Source: Helichrysum umbraculigerum (lineage: Eukaryota; Streptophyta; Magnoliopsida; Asterales; Asteraceae). From it: DNA of 64,000 nucleotides. The stretch covers positions 27,979,679 to 28,043,678 of the forward strand of contig CATIUR010000005.1 of assembly GCA_949592205.1 (NCBI GenBank). The letters are read 5' to 3'. This document shows positions 19,850-31,901 of the stretch, piece by piece. The notes under the pieces are model-generated. The model made no database searches and had not been told where the DNA came from. It worked only from the letters and a program-made list of their open reading frames with translations. Positions within the stretch are counted from its first letter, which is position 1, and each line of letters starts with the position of its first letter. A program made the position numbers and the translations under genes.

Positions 19850-22800
19850 GATGACTTTGGTAGTTTGGTGATGAAATCCATAGCGATTTGTTCCTATTTC
19901 CATTGAGGAATCTCGGGTTGTTGGAGTAAACCAGAAGGTTTTTGATATTCAGCTTTGACTTTTGAGCAAGTAAGACACTTGCTGACATACGTGGCGATTT
20001 CGACTTTCATGTTCTGCCACCAATAAAATTCCTTGATACCATGATACATTTTATCGGACCCCCGGATGAATAGAATATCTGGACTTGTAAGCTTCATCCA
20101 TCACTAAGTCTCGCAGGTTCCCAAAACTGGGCAACCAGATTCGATTAGAGAAGTATTTGACCCCATTGGGTTTGGTTTCGAACTGTTTATCCATGCCTCG
20201 CAAGGCTTCGTTTTTTATGTTATCGGTTTTCAGAGCTTCGAGTTGGGCAGTGAGAATTTGAATGTTTAGATCATTATGAATAGTCATACTGAGGGCTCGG
20301 ACTCGAAGTGGTTTCGATCATTCTTTTCGACTGAGGGCATCGGCAACAACATTTGCCTTCCCTGGATGGTATTTAATTTCGCAATCGTAATCAGTAAGCA
20401 ACTCGAGCCATCGACGTTGCCTCATGTTGAGATCCTTCTGATCGAATATGTGTTGGAGACTTTTGTGGTCGGTAAAGATTGTGCACTTAGTGCCATAAAG
20501 ATAGTGTCTCCAGATTTTGAGAGCGAACACAACAGCTCCAAGTTCGAGGTCATGAGTGGTGTATTTCTTTTCGTGAATTTTCAGCTGTCGTGAGGCGTAA
20601 GCAATGACTTTATCTCGTTGCATCAGAACGCAACCGAGACCTTGATGAGAAGCATCGCAGTATACCACGAAGTCGTCGGTGCCTTCGGGTAGTGATAGAA
20701 TAGGAGCACTGCAAAGCTTTTGTTTCAGAAGTTGAAATGCTGACTCTTGCTTATTAGTCCAATCGAACTTTTTAGTCTTTCTGAGTCAGTGTCGTGAGTG
20801 GTTGAGCTATTTTCGAGAAGCTTTCATAGAATCGCCGATAGTACCCGGCAAGTCCTAGGAATTGCCGTACTTTGGTTGGAGTTGTTGATGCTTGCCAGCA
20901 CTTGATAGCCTCGATTTTTGATGGATCAACATGAATTCCTTGACTATCAATAACATGCCCAAGGAATTGAACGGTTTGCATCCAGAACTCACACTTAGAA
21001 AATTTAGCATACAGCTCTTCGTGTCTAAGTAGTTCTAGGATGGTTTTGAGATGTTGCGCGTGTTCCTATTCGTTGCGCGAGTAAATGAGAATGTCGTCAA
21101 TGAAGACAATGACAAACTTCTCAAGATAAGGTTTGCACACCCGATTCATAAGATCAATGAATACAGCCGATGCGTTGGTTAGACCGAATGGCATCACCTG
21201 GAATTCATAATACCCGTAACGGGTTCTGAAAGCAGTTTTCGGGATATGTGTGTCGCGAACACGTAGTTGGTGATAACCTGACCGAAGTTCGATCTTGGAA
21301 TAAAAACTCGACCCTTGAAGTTGGTCAAACAGGTCATCAATACGAGGAAGTGGATATCAGTTTTTGACGGTCAACTTGTTCAACTCTCGGTAGTCGATAC
21401 ACATTCTGAAGCAACCGTCTTTCTTTTTCACGAATAAGATCGAAGCTCACCAAGGTGAAGAACTTGGTCTAATGAATCCTTTTTCCAGGAGTTCCTGTAA
21501 TTGGGTGGACAACTCCTGAAGTTCGGATGGTGCTAAGCGGTATGGGGCTCGGGCCACAGGTACAGCACCTGGTACGAGATCGATTGAGAACTCAACCTGT
21601 CTTGGTGGTGGTAAACCAGGAAGTTCTTTGGGAAAGAATTCTGGAAAGTCTCGAACGATGGGCACATCCTCAAGTCGCTTCTCCTCTGACTTTTTCTCCA
21701 TGATGTGCGTGAAGATTGCCGGATAACCCTTTCTCAGAAATTTTTGAGTTTTCAAACAAGAGATGATGTTTAATCTCGTCCCACCGGTCTCCCCCTGTAT
21801 GACCAAAATTCTACTGGCGGCGAGAGGAATGCGAACGACTTTGTCATAACAAATGATTTCTGCGCGGTGCTTGGACAACCAGTCCATACCAATGATGACG
21901 TCGAAACTTCCAATTTCAACTGGCATAAGATCGATTGAGAAAGATTCGTTGGCTAGGTTTAAAGTGCAATTAGGTATCACACTATTGGTTTCTATAAGTT
22001 TACCGTTAGCTAGTTCTACAATGTACTTAACATCTAAAGCAACAGGCGTGATGTCAAGCAGTGGATAAAATTCATCAGAAATAAAGCTTCTATCAACACC
22101 AGTATCAAACAGAACAGAAGCAGATAAGTTGTTGAGGAGGAACATACCCGAGACCATATTCGGGTCTTGGCGGGCGTCCCCAGATTTGAGTACGAAGGCT
22201 CTACCTCTTGCGTTGTTGTTGTTGCTTCCCTTGTTCTTTAGTTTTGGACACTCATTCCTGAAGTGTCCGGTGTTTCCACACTCGAAGCAGGCTCTGGATG
22301 GCCTGGCGTTGTTGTTGGAATTGGTGTTGGGGTTGTTGCTGGAAGAGTTGTTGTTGGTTTTCGGAGCTCGACAGTCTTTGGTCGAATGCCCGTACCTCCT
22401 ACAGTTGTTGCAAGGGGTACTGCACGGACCATCATGGTGGTGGTTACACTTGGAACAGTATGGTTTGCTCCCCGTGTAGCCATGTTTGGGCTCAGAGTTT
22501 GAGGTGTACATTTGGATGACATTAGGTTTCTTGTTCGGTTGGTCGTGGTGTTCATTAGGTTTTCGTTTGTTGTTGGAAGGTGCGGTGGATGCTTCACGGC
22601 TGACAATCATCGCCATGAGTTCAAGTGCAAGTCGGATAGCACTTTGGATGGTGGTTGGTTTGGATGAGGTGACGTTCCGCTGGATATTTCCGGGAGACCG
22701 CGGATGTACTTCTTGATTCATTTTTCATCCGTGTCTACCAAACCCGGACATAGAAGGGCCAGTTGCTGAAATTTTGTGGTATAACCAGCGATATCATTGC

Positions 22801-23260
22801 CCTGAACAGTTAGGTGCCAGAACTCTTCCTCCAACCTGTGGAGTTCTTCGTTGGGACAATACTCGTCCCTCAACATTTTCTTCAAATCCGCCCATGGGAG
22901 TTGGTTGGCTATATCAATGCCCACAGAACTGGCATTAGTATTCCACCACGTTAGTGCAACTTCCTAAAAGGTGTAGGCTGCGAATTTGACTTTGCTGTCC
23001 TTCGTGCAGTTGCACAAACTGAAGATTGATTCAATCCTTTCGATCCACCTGATCAGACCAATGGCACCTTCCGTGCCCTTGAAATTTAACGGTTTGCAGC
23101 TGAGAAAGTCCTTGTAGGAACAAGGTTTGACAACAGGGTTGGTGTCAACAGTTTGATCGCTGGTTCGTTGGGAGTTCCGAGCAGCCAAAGCATCGGCTAC
23201 GGCTCGGGAAACTATAACATTGATTTCGGCATCACTGTAACTTTTCTTTTTTGTCGGCAT
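19850..23260 (-). pseudogene. gag - protease - RT - RNase H - start of integrase of the old Tekay-like element
   Basis: Read on the minus strand, the gag Met is at 23260 (MPTKKKSYSDAEIN). There are in-frame stops near 22964 (TTTTAGGAA) and 22720, then a long frame (22721-21447) with zinc knuckles (CFECGNTGHFRNEC), a protease DTG and the start of the RT, which ends in another stop. RT and RNase H follow in pieces (20981-20772, 20668-20318) with further stops and a frameshift near 20775, and the H/CX2C part of integrase lies at 20097-19894. Similarity to 12878-16220 runs throughout, so domain order is clear. It ends at 19850 where the young element entered; the gene continues at 9390. Confidence 0.9.
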
Positions 23261-23298
23261 GATTCTTCAAGAAAGAAATAAAGGGTATATGAGAAATC

Positions 23299-23730
23299 TG
23301 TTAGGAATTGACAGCGGAATCAAACAACCAACAACTATTAGTTGATCACTCTAATACCTGTTGATAATTAACCAACCCAAACAATGCAACGTGTAATCGC
23401 GTTACACCCACAAACAATAAACGGATAAAGAATAATAAGCAAACAAGATAATCGAAAGCAATAAAGAACACAAGGATTTAACGTGGTTATGTCCAATCTC
23501 CACCTAGGAGATTGGTTTAGTCCACGGGGCCAAACCAGAGAGTTTTCACTTTTTTTATTTACGGCTCAGGGTTACAATTACATTAGGGCTAAAATATATA
23601 GGGTATTAATTACTTAGCCTCCAAGCTAACAAGTAATCTCGACGGAATGCAATTTGCATAAGCCACTAAAATACTCAAGATCTTGTTTCCATTTATTTAA
23701 TCTTCACATATATAATAATATATCCTAACA
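23299..23730 (-). repeat. 3' LTR of the small non-autonomous element
   Basis: The 432-bp repeat with TGTTAGGA...TCCTAACA ends. On the minus strand it follows the purine tract AAGTGGGAGAT at 23731-23741. Confidence 0.9.
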
Positions 23731-25536
23731 ATCTCCCACTTGAAGATTAATTAAACCCCAAAACCAGTAACCCTTCACGAATCTCGTCCCTTCACAAATG
23801 TCACCTGTTCAAACTTCACACCGCCGAAATACCATTCGGGACACGCCGCTCGACCACACAGAGTCGGAAGACTTTCGACACAAAGCTACCAGAACACTCA
23901 CATCATGAAACTGGGACCACTCTCTAAACACCATCATCATCTTCTAGGCCCAAGAAGATTCGTTGAAGCGTGCGAAACTTCAACCACTGGATTCTAACAA
24001 GAGACACTTATCTCTTTAACTCGTCAATTACAACCACGTCTGATCCTGCCACCGACATGTCAACTACCATCCGTAAAGAAATTTCTTCTATCCAACTTTC
24101 CTTCCCAGCATTCAGAAAATTGCCGATTGAAAACCCGTAGATCATCATCAAGGTTTATCCATGAGAACGCAGTCATAGCCTTGAAACCTACATTACCAAC
24201 TTTCGCTTTCCCGCTGGTACACTGACCCAAAAAACATACGTATGATTTCTATGAATACATCTTCTCCAACTCAGCCCGCTCCCACTGTACGAATCAAAAT
24301 AATAACCGCAGCTCTCTGAGAAGACTCTGGTTCATAACACCCGGTCAGTCGCAAATTACTTTGCCATTAGAGAGTAACAACGAAGGTCCAAATGCTCTAG
24401 TGTTGCCGGAATTTGCACACTAAACTTGTAGAAACTTGAGATCTATTAATCGCACAACCATCTCAAGACTCCCACTGGTTGCGAAACTCCCACTAGCTTC
24501 GACACTTCCCTCGGTTCCAAACTCCCTAAAGTTCCCGACACTCTCAACAATATCCGAAAGCTCAACAGGACTTACAAGATTATCAGCCTCTAACCCACAA
24601 GAAAATTCCCAATTGATTCCTCCAAAAGATTTCGCTCTATCGTTGAACCAAACATCAATCAATACCCGAGCCCAGTCGAACACGTTCTATCCGACATCTT
24701 CAACAACCAATATCTTCAAGTGTAGAAGCTCTAACCTGCCTAATAATTCCAAACCTATGGAATACCCGACCAAACATATGGTCTCCCGTTTCAATCTCGC
24801 GAGCAACAACAAACTCCCTCGATAACTCCCACTGTCGATTACCAAACGGATGTGGTACTGTTTATTACCCATCTACCCAAATCGAGAAAACTATCCTCTT
24901 GATCTCCGTAACAAACCTCACATCTTTGAGAATCCAGCCGTATCAAGTAAGTCTCAAGAATCACATCCCACACTCGCAACATCAAACGCCTAGTCTGATA
25001 ACGTTCACTTATTCTTTTGCACGGGATCGCAAAGAATAAAGAACCCGAACCCGAATCCAAAACCTAGGATTCCAAAACTCTCAACCGCAACAAACCATCT
25101 ATCAAAAACTGTTTACCGACCCTATTACCGCCACAACTAATCACATTATAAACGCAACCGACCACCGGCCGTATCGTCGCGTCTCAATCCACAAGAAACT
25201 TTCTGACCCATAATCTCGTAGCCAAATCCAGAAATCGCATTGCGATTTCAACACAAGATCGCGTCTCGATCATCAACAATCGTGTCGCAACCATTCGCAT
25301 CGCGATTCTCAACTCGTCAGCAAATTCTTTTCTTTCTTCAACTAGTCGTAGCCCGAGCCTAACAATTTCGATAACCTGTTGCAAAATAAAATCCTACACC
25401 GTGTCTATCAATTGCTCCCCGATGATTTTTCTTTTCTTCCGGATCAAGACCTCTCCCAGATCTATATCTTCCAAATAGAATAGAAACCCTAACCATTAAA
25501 AATCTAATCTTGATCGTGCTCACATCCGCTATTGTT
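23731..25536 (-). other. Internal region of the non-autonomous element, no recognisable protein
   Basis: About 1.8 kb without gag or pol motifs on either strand. Frames of 60-129 codons exist on both strands, overlap one another and show no domain, so I do not call them genes. The word CTCCCACT recurs (for example near 23732, 24468 and 24486), meaning several polypurine-like AGTGGGAG tracts on the element's sense strand. Confidence 0.65.
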
Positions 25537-26339
25537 CCCGATGTCACACCCCCCGAAATCGGTAATCGCGCTTATGAAACACTTAGCGGAAGCATTATGT
25601 AATTAGCGGAAGCATTTTTAAGTATACAGCGGGGGTGCTGACGTTAGCAGTATGCATTCATCGTATCAGAGCTTATGATCATTGCAGAACAGAAATTAAG
25701 ATGCCATTAATATAAAAGTAGTTACAAAAACTACGACTTGTCAAGTCATAGAGATAGTAGTATTGTAAAAATACATTTGTCCCAAATGTGGCATCCTAAT
25801 TCGTCGTGGGTAACTTACGTCCATTATGCATGCATCAGTACCTGAGTCCTAATTCCCTGAAAAACATAGTAAAACGTCAACATTGAATGTTGAGTGAATT
25901 CACAGGTTTAGTTTATAGTGGTCAAACCAAGTTATGAATAAATCGTTCATTTACGGCAAAACATATTGTTCATAAGTTTAGTAGGAAATACAAGTTATTC
26001 TAGTTAAAGAAAACATTTCCTATATAATGTAAGAATATCATTCTTACTACAAGTAAACAGTTGCGTAGGAAACACAAGTTTAATCAAAATATTTCCTAAT
26101 AAGTAGTTGCAGGAAACAAGGGTTTAAATAATCAAAGTAAACCTTTGCTATCTGTCGTATAGCTTCAAATAAGTAATCTCGGGAAAATACCATTTCCAAA
26201 CTACTAGTTCAATAATCATGTGTAATACAATCTGATCGTTAAGTAGGAAAACATGTCTATTCAAATATGATAAACATTTCATATTATGTAGTTTGTAAGA
26301 AATTCAAGTTTATCCAACTAAGGAACAACATTTCTAAAA

Positions 26340-26680
26340 TAATTATGTTTTAGAAATACTAGTTTATCCAACTAGTTTAACCAATCAAGGAAAACATTTC
26401 TAAAAATAGTTATGCGTTTAGAAACACTAGTTTATCCAATCAAGGAAAACATTTCTAAAAATAGTTAAGCGTTTAGAAACACTAGTTTATCCAATCAAGG
26501 AAAACATCTCCATTTAAATAGTGTGTAGGAAATACAGGTTTAACATTCAAGTAAACATTTTCTAATAAATAGTTTGTAGGAAATACAGGTTTAACAATTG
26601 AGTAAACATTTCCTAATAAATAGTTTGTAGGAAATACATGTTTAACAATTAAGTAAACAATTCCAAAAAGAAGTCGTGTA
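26340..26680. repeat. Tandem repeats of 51-55 bp inside the solo LTR
   Basis: GTTTAGAAACACTAG recurs at 26416 and 26471, and a variant with TGTAGGAAATACAGG recurs at about 26525, 26576 and 26627. The units share AGGAAA/ATTTCCTA words with the wider 25990-26720 region, so the LTR grew by repeated local duplication. Confidence 0.75.
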
Positions 26681-27496
26681 TCACAGGAAGTACCCCTTCC
26701 AAATCAAGTATGCACAGGAAATACCCTTTCCAAATCAAGTTGTAGTTGTTTTGTTGTTTAGTGGGAAATATAGACTATAATCCCTCTAAGGTGAGCTAGA
26801 CCTTTAGAGTTAAAGTAACGACACCTAGTACTATAACCAAACCACGACTAGTTGTTTTGTTGTTGCCTCAGTAACACGGTAAGTATACACTCCTCGTTAC
26901 GACTGCCGTCGTGTGGTTGGAATGACCAACGAGTTATATCCTGGGAGGGTTGTCAAATCGATAGTACTATCTGTATACTCAGTGGCTAGAGTCACCTAGC
27001 TAATGGTTATAGGTTGCAAGCACTGGGACTTATGTGCACTACAACTACCTCACGTAAACCTAGGATCGTACCAAGATTCGTTGTCTTATTCCCAAAAAGT
27101 TGTGAAAACGTTTCATATAGTTAACAGTTGAATATAAAGCACAAAGCATTTATATAAATCAGTTTGATATAAAAGCATGTCAAGCAATTATATAAAACAA
27201 GTAGCATGTAATAGCACATAGTTCTATGTTTTCCACCCCTGGTTTTAAAAGCATTTAAAACAAGTAAAAGGTAGGGGCTGTGAACTCACAGTTTGCTGTC
27301 TTCAGCGAATATACAGCTAATAATATACGGTAGTCCGAAAGCGTCCCTCAAATACCTAGACGCACATAAGTATACTTTTATAAGTACTCGACTAATCGTT
27401 AAGTTGAAATGTTTATACAATTTTAGTCATCGGTGATAATTGTGTTGAGAAATTCGTTGCGTTTAAGTATATACCTATATATACTATTTAGTTGAA

Positions 27497-27506
27497 TATA
27501 TATATG

Positions 27507-27580
<74 letters not shown>
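27497..27580. repeat. (TA)n microsatellite
   Basis: About 80 bp of nearly pure TA. Reading frames through it give Tyr-Ile runs that are not proteins. Confidence 0.95.
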
Positions 27581-27581
<1 letters not shown>

Positions 27582-27766
27582 TTATATATATTTATTGTCG
27601 TCGTCGTATATATATATTTACATTATTCATCTGTTAATGTCACGTATATATATAGTTCATCATTGTCGTTCAATGTTTATGTTTTAAAAACATAAATATA
27701 TTTGTTATAAAAATAACCTAATTCAATTGTATATATATATATAAATAACTACAATTTGTCGAAATG

Positions 27767-27768
27767 TC

Positions 27769-27815
<47 letters not shown>
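27767..27815. repeat. (TA)n microsatellite
   Basis: About 48 bp of TA repeat in the same solo LTR. Confidence 0.95.
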
Positions 27816-27817
<2 letters not shown>

Positions 27818-28003
27818 TATAAGTTATCATTTTTGTATAAGCATAATACGATCGTCATATGTCCATTATATATAAATTATAATCGTTTGTATTTATATAA
27901 GTTTGTTGTAATTCGCAAATATATATATCAAAATGATCGTTTCTATATCGATATAAACCAGTTTTAAATTTGCGTTTTATAATCACACGACCCAATGGGC
28001 TTT

Positions 28004-28178
28004 GGCCCAATTCGTTCGGTCCAATAACAAGTCCAAATAGTTTGACCCACTAACGAGGCCCAATAGTTGTGGCCCAATTGATATGGCCCAAAATACATTA
28101 CTAAATCAATTTTGGCCCATTACATATAATGTCTAGTTCTTGGCCCAATTCCTAAAGTAAATTAACCCGTTTGGCCCA
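28004..28178. promoter_or_regulatory. Cluster of seven GGCCCA (site II-like) motifs
   Basis: GGCCCA occurs at 28004, 28057, 28071, 28085, 28114, 28142 and 28173, all in one orientation, plus one TGGGCT at about 27996. On the LTR's own strand these are TGGGCC, the site II core bound by plant TCP factors. A regulatory role in this LTR is inference. Confidence 0.5.
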
Positions 28179-28416
28179 AAAGTTATATAATTTAATATTT
28201 GTATGAAAATAATGTTCCACGGTTGCGTACAATTTTAGTACCAAATTTAGTGTCGTAAAGTTTTATATCAAATAATCATTTTCGTTCTTAAATTGTCGTG
28301 TCCAATCCGTTCGTTTGATTTGGAGTAAATACTCGTTCCGAAAATTGTCGTAATAATATATTTTCATTTGAGTCGGGTATAGGTACAAATGCGTAAGTTT
28401 TATTTATCCGATTGTA

Positions 28417-28444
28417 TATATATATATATACCCGTATTATTTGT

Positions 28445-28482
<38 letters not shown>
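28417..28482. repeat. (TA)n microsatellite, two tracts
   Basis: TA runs at 28417-28429 and 28449-28482, separated by CCCGTATTATTTGTCATTG. Confidence 0.95.
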
Positions 28483-28486
<4 letters not shown>

Positions 28487-30170
28487 GTAATAATAATAAT
28501 AATTATAAATGTTTATTTTAATGATAATTAATATCATTGTAATAACTTGATATACCCATTCGGTTATGTATGGATAACCATTGGGCTCATTTGTGATTAT
28601 CCAAAACACCTTAGTAATAAGGTGATGTTATAGAAACATTAATTGCGTCTATAGTCCACACCATATATCATAATCTGTCGAGCAAGTTGTGATACTTTCG
28701 TGTTTAAAAAAAACGTATTTAAACATAGTTTAAGCACATTTCTTTTCAACATAGTTTAAGCACTTAATAATAAGGTGTTGTTATAGAAACGTTTTTAAAC
28801 ATAGTTTTTAACCAAGTTTTACTCATTTTAAACTCGGTTTTTATACCCACTTTTCATGTTCCGAGAGTTATATTTGGTCCATACAATCATCATCATCAAG
28901 TTTCGTTCAACCATTAAAATGATAGATTAACACGGTATATATACAAGTTACGTTTATAATATCAAGATATAAAGTGGAATGTATATGAAATACAAAGATT
29001 ATAAGTTATCAAAATTCTCACAGTGGGTAAAAATATATGTCGAGGATGATGATGAAGTCGGATGATGATGATGACGAGCGATGGTGATAAATGATATGAA
29101 GATGATTCAAGAACCCATTTTGTTTGTGATATAAATGTTGAAAGGTTATGATGTTTGAATGATTTTTGGTTCCTCTTTTTTTTTTTTTGATTTCCTGCTT
29201 CCTTTTCCTTTGCTCCAGTCGACAAACATAGAGAGAAGTTTAGGTGAGGTGAATTATTGGTGGTGATGAAAATGATTGGTGTAAGGAAGGAGGAAGTAAT
29301 ATATGATAATTTAAAATCAAGCCCCCCCTCCTCAACTGGAGGTATTGTTTGCTACAGGACCATGTCGCCAATAATTCAAATTTGGTGGTTATTTTTAACC
29401 CACAAATTTCGGGTACGGGTATAATTAGTTGTACCCAGTGTACAAGTCAATTAATCGTTAGTTTAAATTTTATTTTAACTTAGTAATTGATATTTATAAA
29501 AATGAAATATTTTATTAAAATCATTAATAAAATTGGTTACAGTAGAAATACTGTACAGTGAAATAGCGTGCCAGATTTCAGTCAAATTTGGAATTTATAT
29601 TTTGAAGTAATGTTCCAAATACTAAAACAGTAACGGGAAAATAATTACTTCTATTATTTTCGACCTTTAGGTACGTTTTATAATTGTTTCTGTTCGTGTA
29701 TAACGCGTCCTAAATAGCAGTCTAAAGGTTTCCGTTTTATTTTTGTTCTAATACTTTTCTATAATAATTTCAAACAAAAATTATTCAAAAGTATTTTGAA
29801 GTTCTCTTTTGGAACTTTATGATTCGCGTTTGATACGTTTAATATAAAACGTAAAAGTTATTATATTATTTCAATAATATAATTATCTAATATTTGTAAT
29901 TAATAATTTTCGAATTATTAATTATTTCGTATCACCAACTATATTGTATTCAGTTTGTCGAGTTTAATATGTTCATTTCGTACGTAATTATATATACATA
30001 TAACTACAGTCTAATACGTCACGTATCACATAGTAAGTTTCACAAAACTTTACACATAAAAATCGTTTTGGATTCACTAATCAGGGAATTACTCTAAGTA
30101 ATGCATGTAATTAGATAAAAATTAGTACCCTAATTTGAGGATTGTCACACCCGAATCTTCAAACCATGAA

Positions 30171-30183
30171 GCTTTGATACCAG
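30171..30183 (-). other. Primer-binding site of the small non-autonomous element
   Basis: On the minus strand TGGTATCAAAGC follows the 5' LTR end by two bases. It differs from the usual initiator tRNA-Met site TGGTATCAGAGC at one position. Confidence 0.75.
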
Positions 30184-30184
30184 T

Positions 30185-30616
30185 TGTTAGGAATTGACAG
30201 CGGAATCAAACAACCAACAACTATTAGTTGATCACTCTAATACCTGTTGATAATTAACCAACCCAAACAACGCAACGTGTAATCGCGTTACACCCACAAA
30301 CAATAAACGGATAAAGAATAATAAGCAAACAAGATAATCGAAAGCAATAAAGAACACAAGGATTTAACGTGGTTATGTCCAATCTCCACCTAGGAGATTG
30401 GTTTAGTCCATGGGGCCAAACCAGAGAGTTTTCACTTTTTTTATTTACGGCTCAGGGTTACAATTACATTAGGGCTAAAATATATAGGATATTAATTACT
30501 TACCCTCCAAGCTAACAAGTAATCTCGACGGAATGCAATTTGCATAAGCCACTAAAATACTCAAGATCTTGTTTCCATTTATTTAATCTTCACATATATA
30601 ATAATATATCCTAACA
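30185..30616 (-). repeat. 5' LTR of the small non-autonomous element
   Basis: The second 432-bp repeat, followed on its outer side by AAATC, the duplicated target. Confidence 0.9.
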
Positions 30617-30880
30617 AAATCGTACCAGAGTGATAATTACAACAGATGTATATATATAAAAGCGGTAATATACAACATCACAATGTAAAAATCAATAATG
30701 TAGAATAATCGAGGGAAATTGTCAATTGATATTACGAATCCAAAAGATGATAGACAATTTCGAGTTACTAGTTCCAAAAGTTACAGACTTAGATGTTTTA
30801 CAAAAGCACCGGGAATTGTTACATCCGGTCGGATTACATAGGTCCTACAAAAGCATAATAAAGTACAGATTCAGCCTAAG

Positions 30881-31570
30881 CTAATTCTGACGTAGATTGA
30901 GTTGTGGCAGTAGTGCGGTGAGATGGTCCACAGATTCAGCAAGTCTGTTAACCACTCGGAGGGCGTCCTCGGTTTCCCTTAGACGTGTCTCGCACTCTAG
31001 TAGCCTTGATTGTAACACGGAGATCTCGTTTCGGTTACTGATTACTTGGTTATGAACGATCTCCATGGTTCGAGTGGTATCTTCCATCTGATCGTGAGTA
31101 CGATTGACAGTTACAGATAGATCTTCCTGTTCTAAGTAGATTTGTGCAATGCGGCCCTGAGCCGTTATCATCCAGTTTTCTCGAGTTTCTTGAAGTTCGA
31201 TTTCCATGTCGTGCAGCCTACGTTCATGACGGTGCACACGAGCAGCTAACACTGGTACAGTGTGGTGTGTCGGTTCTTGAGTGTACGGGGAGATATCCAT
31301 AGGTGAACATCCTCCGACGTCGTCAGGGATTTCAATGTATTCCTTAATTCTCCAGGTGGCCATAGCCGCAGGTTACCAGCTCCATTGATGAGTAACTGCT
31401 CGACGGCGAGCTAAAGTAGATGCGTTACCAGTAGTGGCAGGATTGGCATAGGGGCTAGCTCGGCGCGAGCTACCAGTGCGTCTAGCCACTAAGGGCTCTA
31501 AGTGGCTGCGACGTGAGCGAGAGAGAGATGATGGAGTACGAGTAGTTTGCCTAGATGACGAGTCTGCCAT
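30881..31570 (-). pseudogene. Coiled-coil leader ORF of the old Tekay-like element, one internal stop
   Basis: On the minus strand the frame starts at 31570 (MADSSSRQTTRTPSS) and runs to 30881 in one frame of ~230 codons, broken by a single TAA at 31373-31375. The N-terminal part is Ser/Arg-rich. After the stop come TVPVLAARVHRHERRLHDME and a long Gln/Glu/Arg-rich coiled-coil segment ending NRLAESVDHLTALLPQLNL. The same arrangement occurs in the young element at 12094-12606. One stop in ~230 codons shows that it decayed from a coding sequence and is not a chance frame. The spacer to gag (30880-30622 plus 23298-23261) is also similar to that of the young element. Confidence 0.75.
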
Positions 31571-31885
31571 TTTTGTGGCAAGAACGTTTAATGAGTGAGG
31601 CCTATCATATACATATATATATACATCATATAATAGCCTAATGTGTCTAGCACAAACAAGTATAAGTCCCGGTTTCTCTCGTTGTCAGAGTCAACTAGTG
31701 TATCCCCGTTCGACATAACCGTTTCAGACCTTACATAATCTTTCCTTAATTGTACATAGTTGATCAGGCTATGTTAAATTAAAGTTGTATGCTGTAATTC
31801 CTGAACCAATCATGTATAATAAGGAAATACTGCCTAACGGTCATAGTCTAGGCCCACTAAATGCAACCTAGTTCGTATAACCTTA
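31571..31885 (-). other. Untranslated leader of the old Tekay-like element
   Basis: About 315 bp between the primer-binding site and the leader ORF, similar to 11790-12093. It includes a short TA-rich tract near 31613-31628 and no gene. Confidence 0.65.
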
Positions 31886-31898
31886 GACTCTGATACCA
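31886..31898 (-). other. Primer-binding site of the old Tekay-like element
   Basis: On the minus strand TGGTATCAGAGTC lies 3 bp after the LTR end TGCGACA, an initiator tRNA-Met type site. It confirms that the LTR at 31902-34503 is the 5' LTR of a minus-strand element. Confidence 0.9.
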
Positions 31899-31901
31899 AT
31901 C

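Larger units (their letters stand above)
25542..30149 (-). mobile_element. 4.6-kb solo LTR (Ty3 Tekay-like) with CCCGA target duplication
   Basis: On the minus strand it starts TGTGACAATCCTCAAATTAG at 30149, close to the starts of the two Tekay-like LTRs in this window, and ends GGGGGGTGTGACA at 25542. CCCGA flanks both sides (25537-25541 and 30150-30154). No primer-binding site, coding region or second LTR is present, so an intact element was reduced to one LTR by recombination. At 4608 bp it is long for such an LTR; tandem repeats and (TA)n tracts account for part of this. Confidence 0.85.
23299..30616 (-). mobile_element. Small non-autonomous LTR retrotransposon with AAATC target duplication (host of a solo LTR)
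   Basis: Two direct repeats of exactly 432 bp (23299-23730 and 30185-30616), starting TGTTAGGA and ending TCCTAACA, are flanked by AAATC at 23294-23298 and 30617-30621. On the minus strand the right copy is followed by TGGTATCAAAGC (primer-binding site) and the left copy is preceded by AGTGGGAGAT (polypurine tract), which gives the orientation. Without the solo LTR inside it, the element is only ~2.7 kb and has no gag or pol, so it needed enzymes in trans. It sits between the leader ORF and gag of the old Tekay-like element. I found four LTR differences (23385, 23525, 23603, 23617), about 0.9%. Confidence 0.9.

Noticed and set aside
24436..24825. 129-codon plus-strand frame in the non-autonomous element
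   Set aside because: Opposite to the element's orientation, overlaps equally long frames on the other strand, no recognisable motif.
27492..27967. Tyr/Ile-repeat frames
   Set aside because: Direct translation of (TA)n microsatellites.
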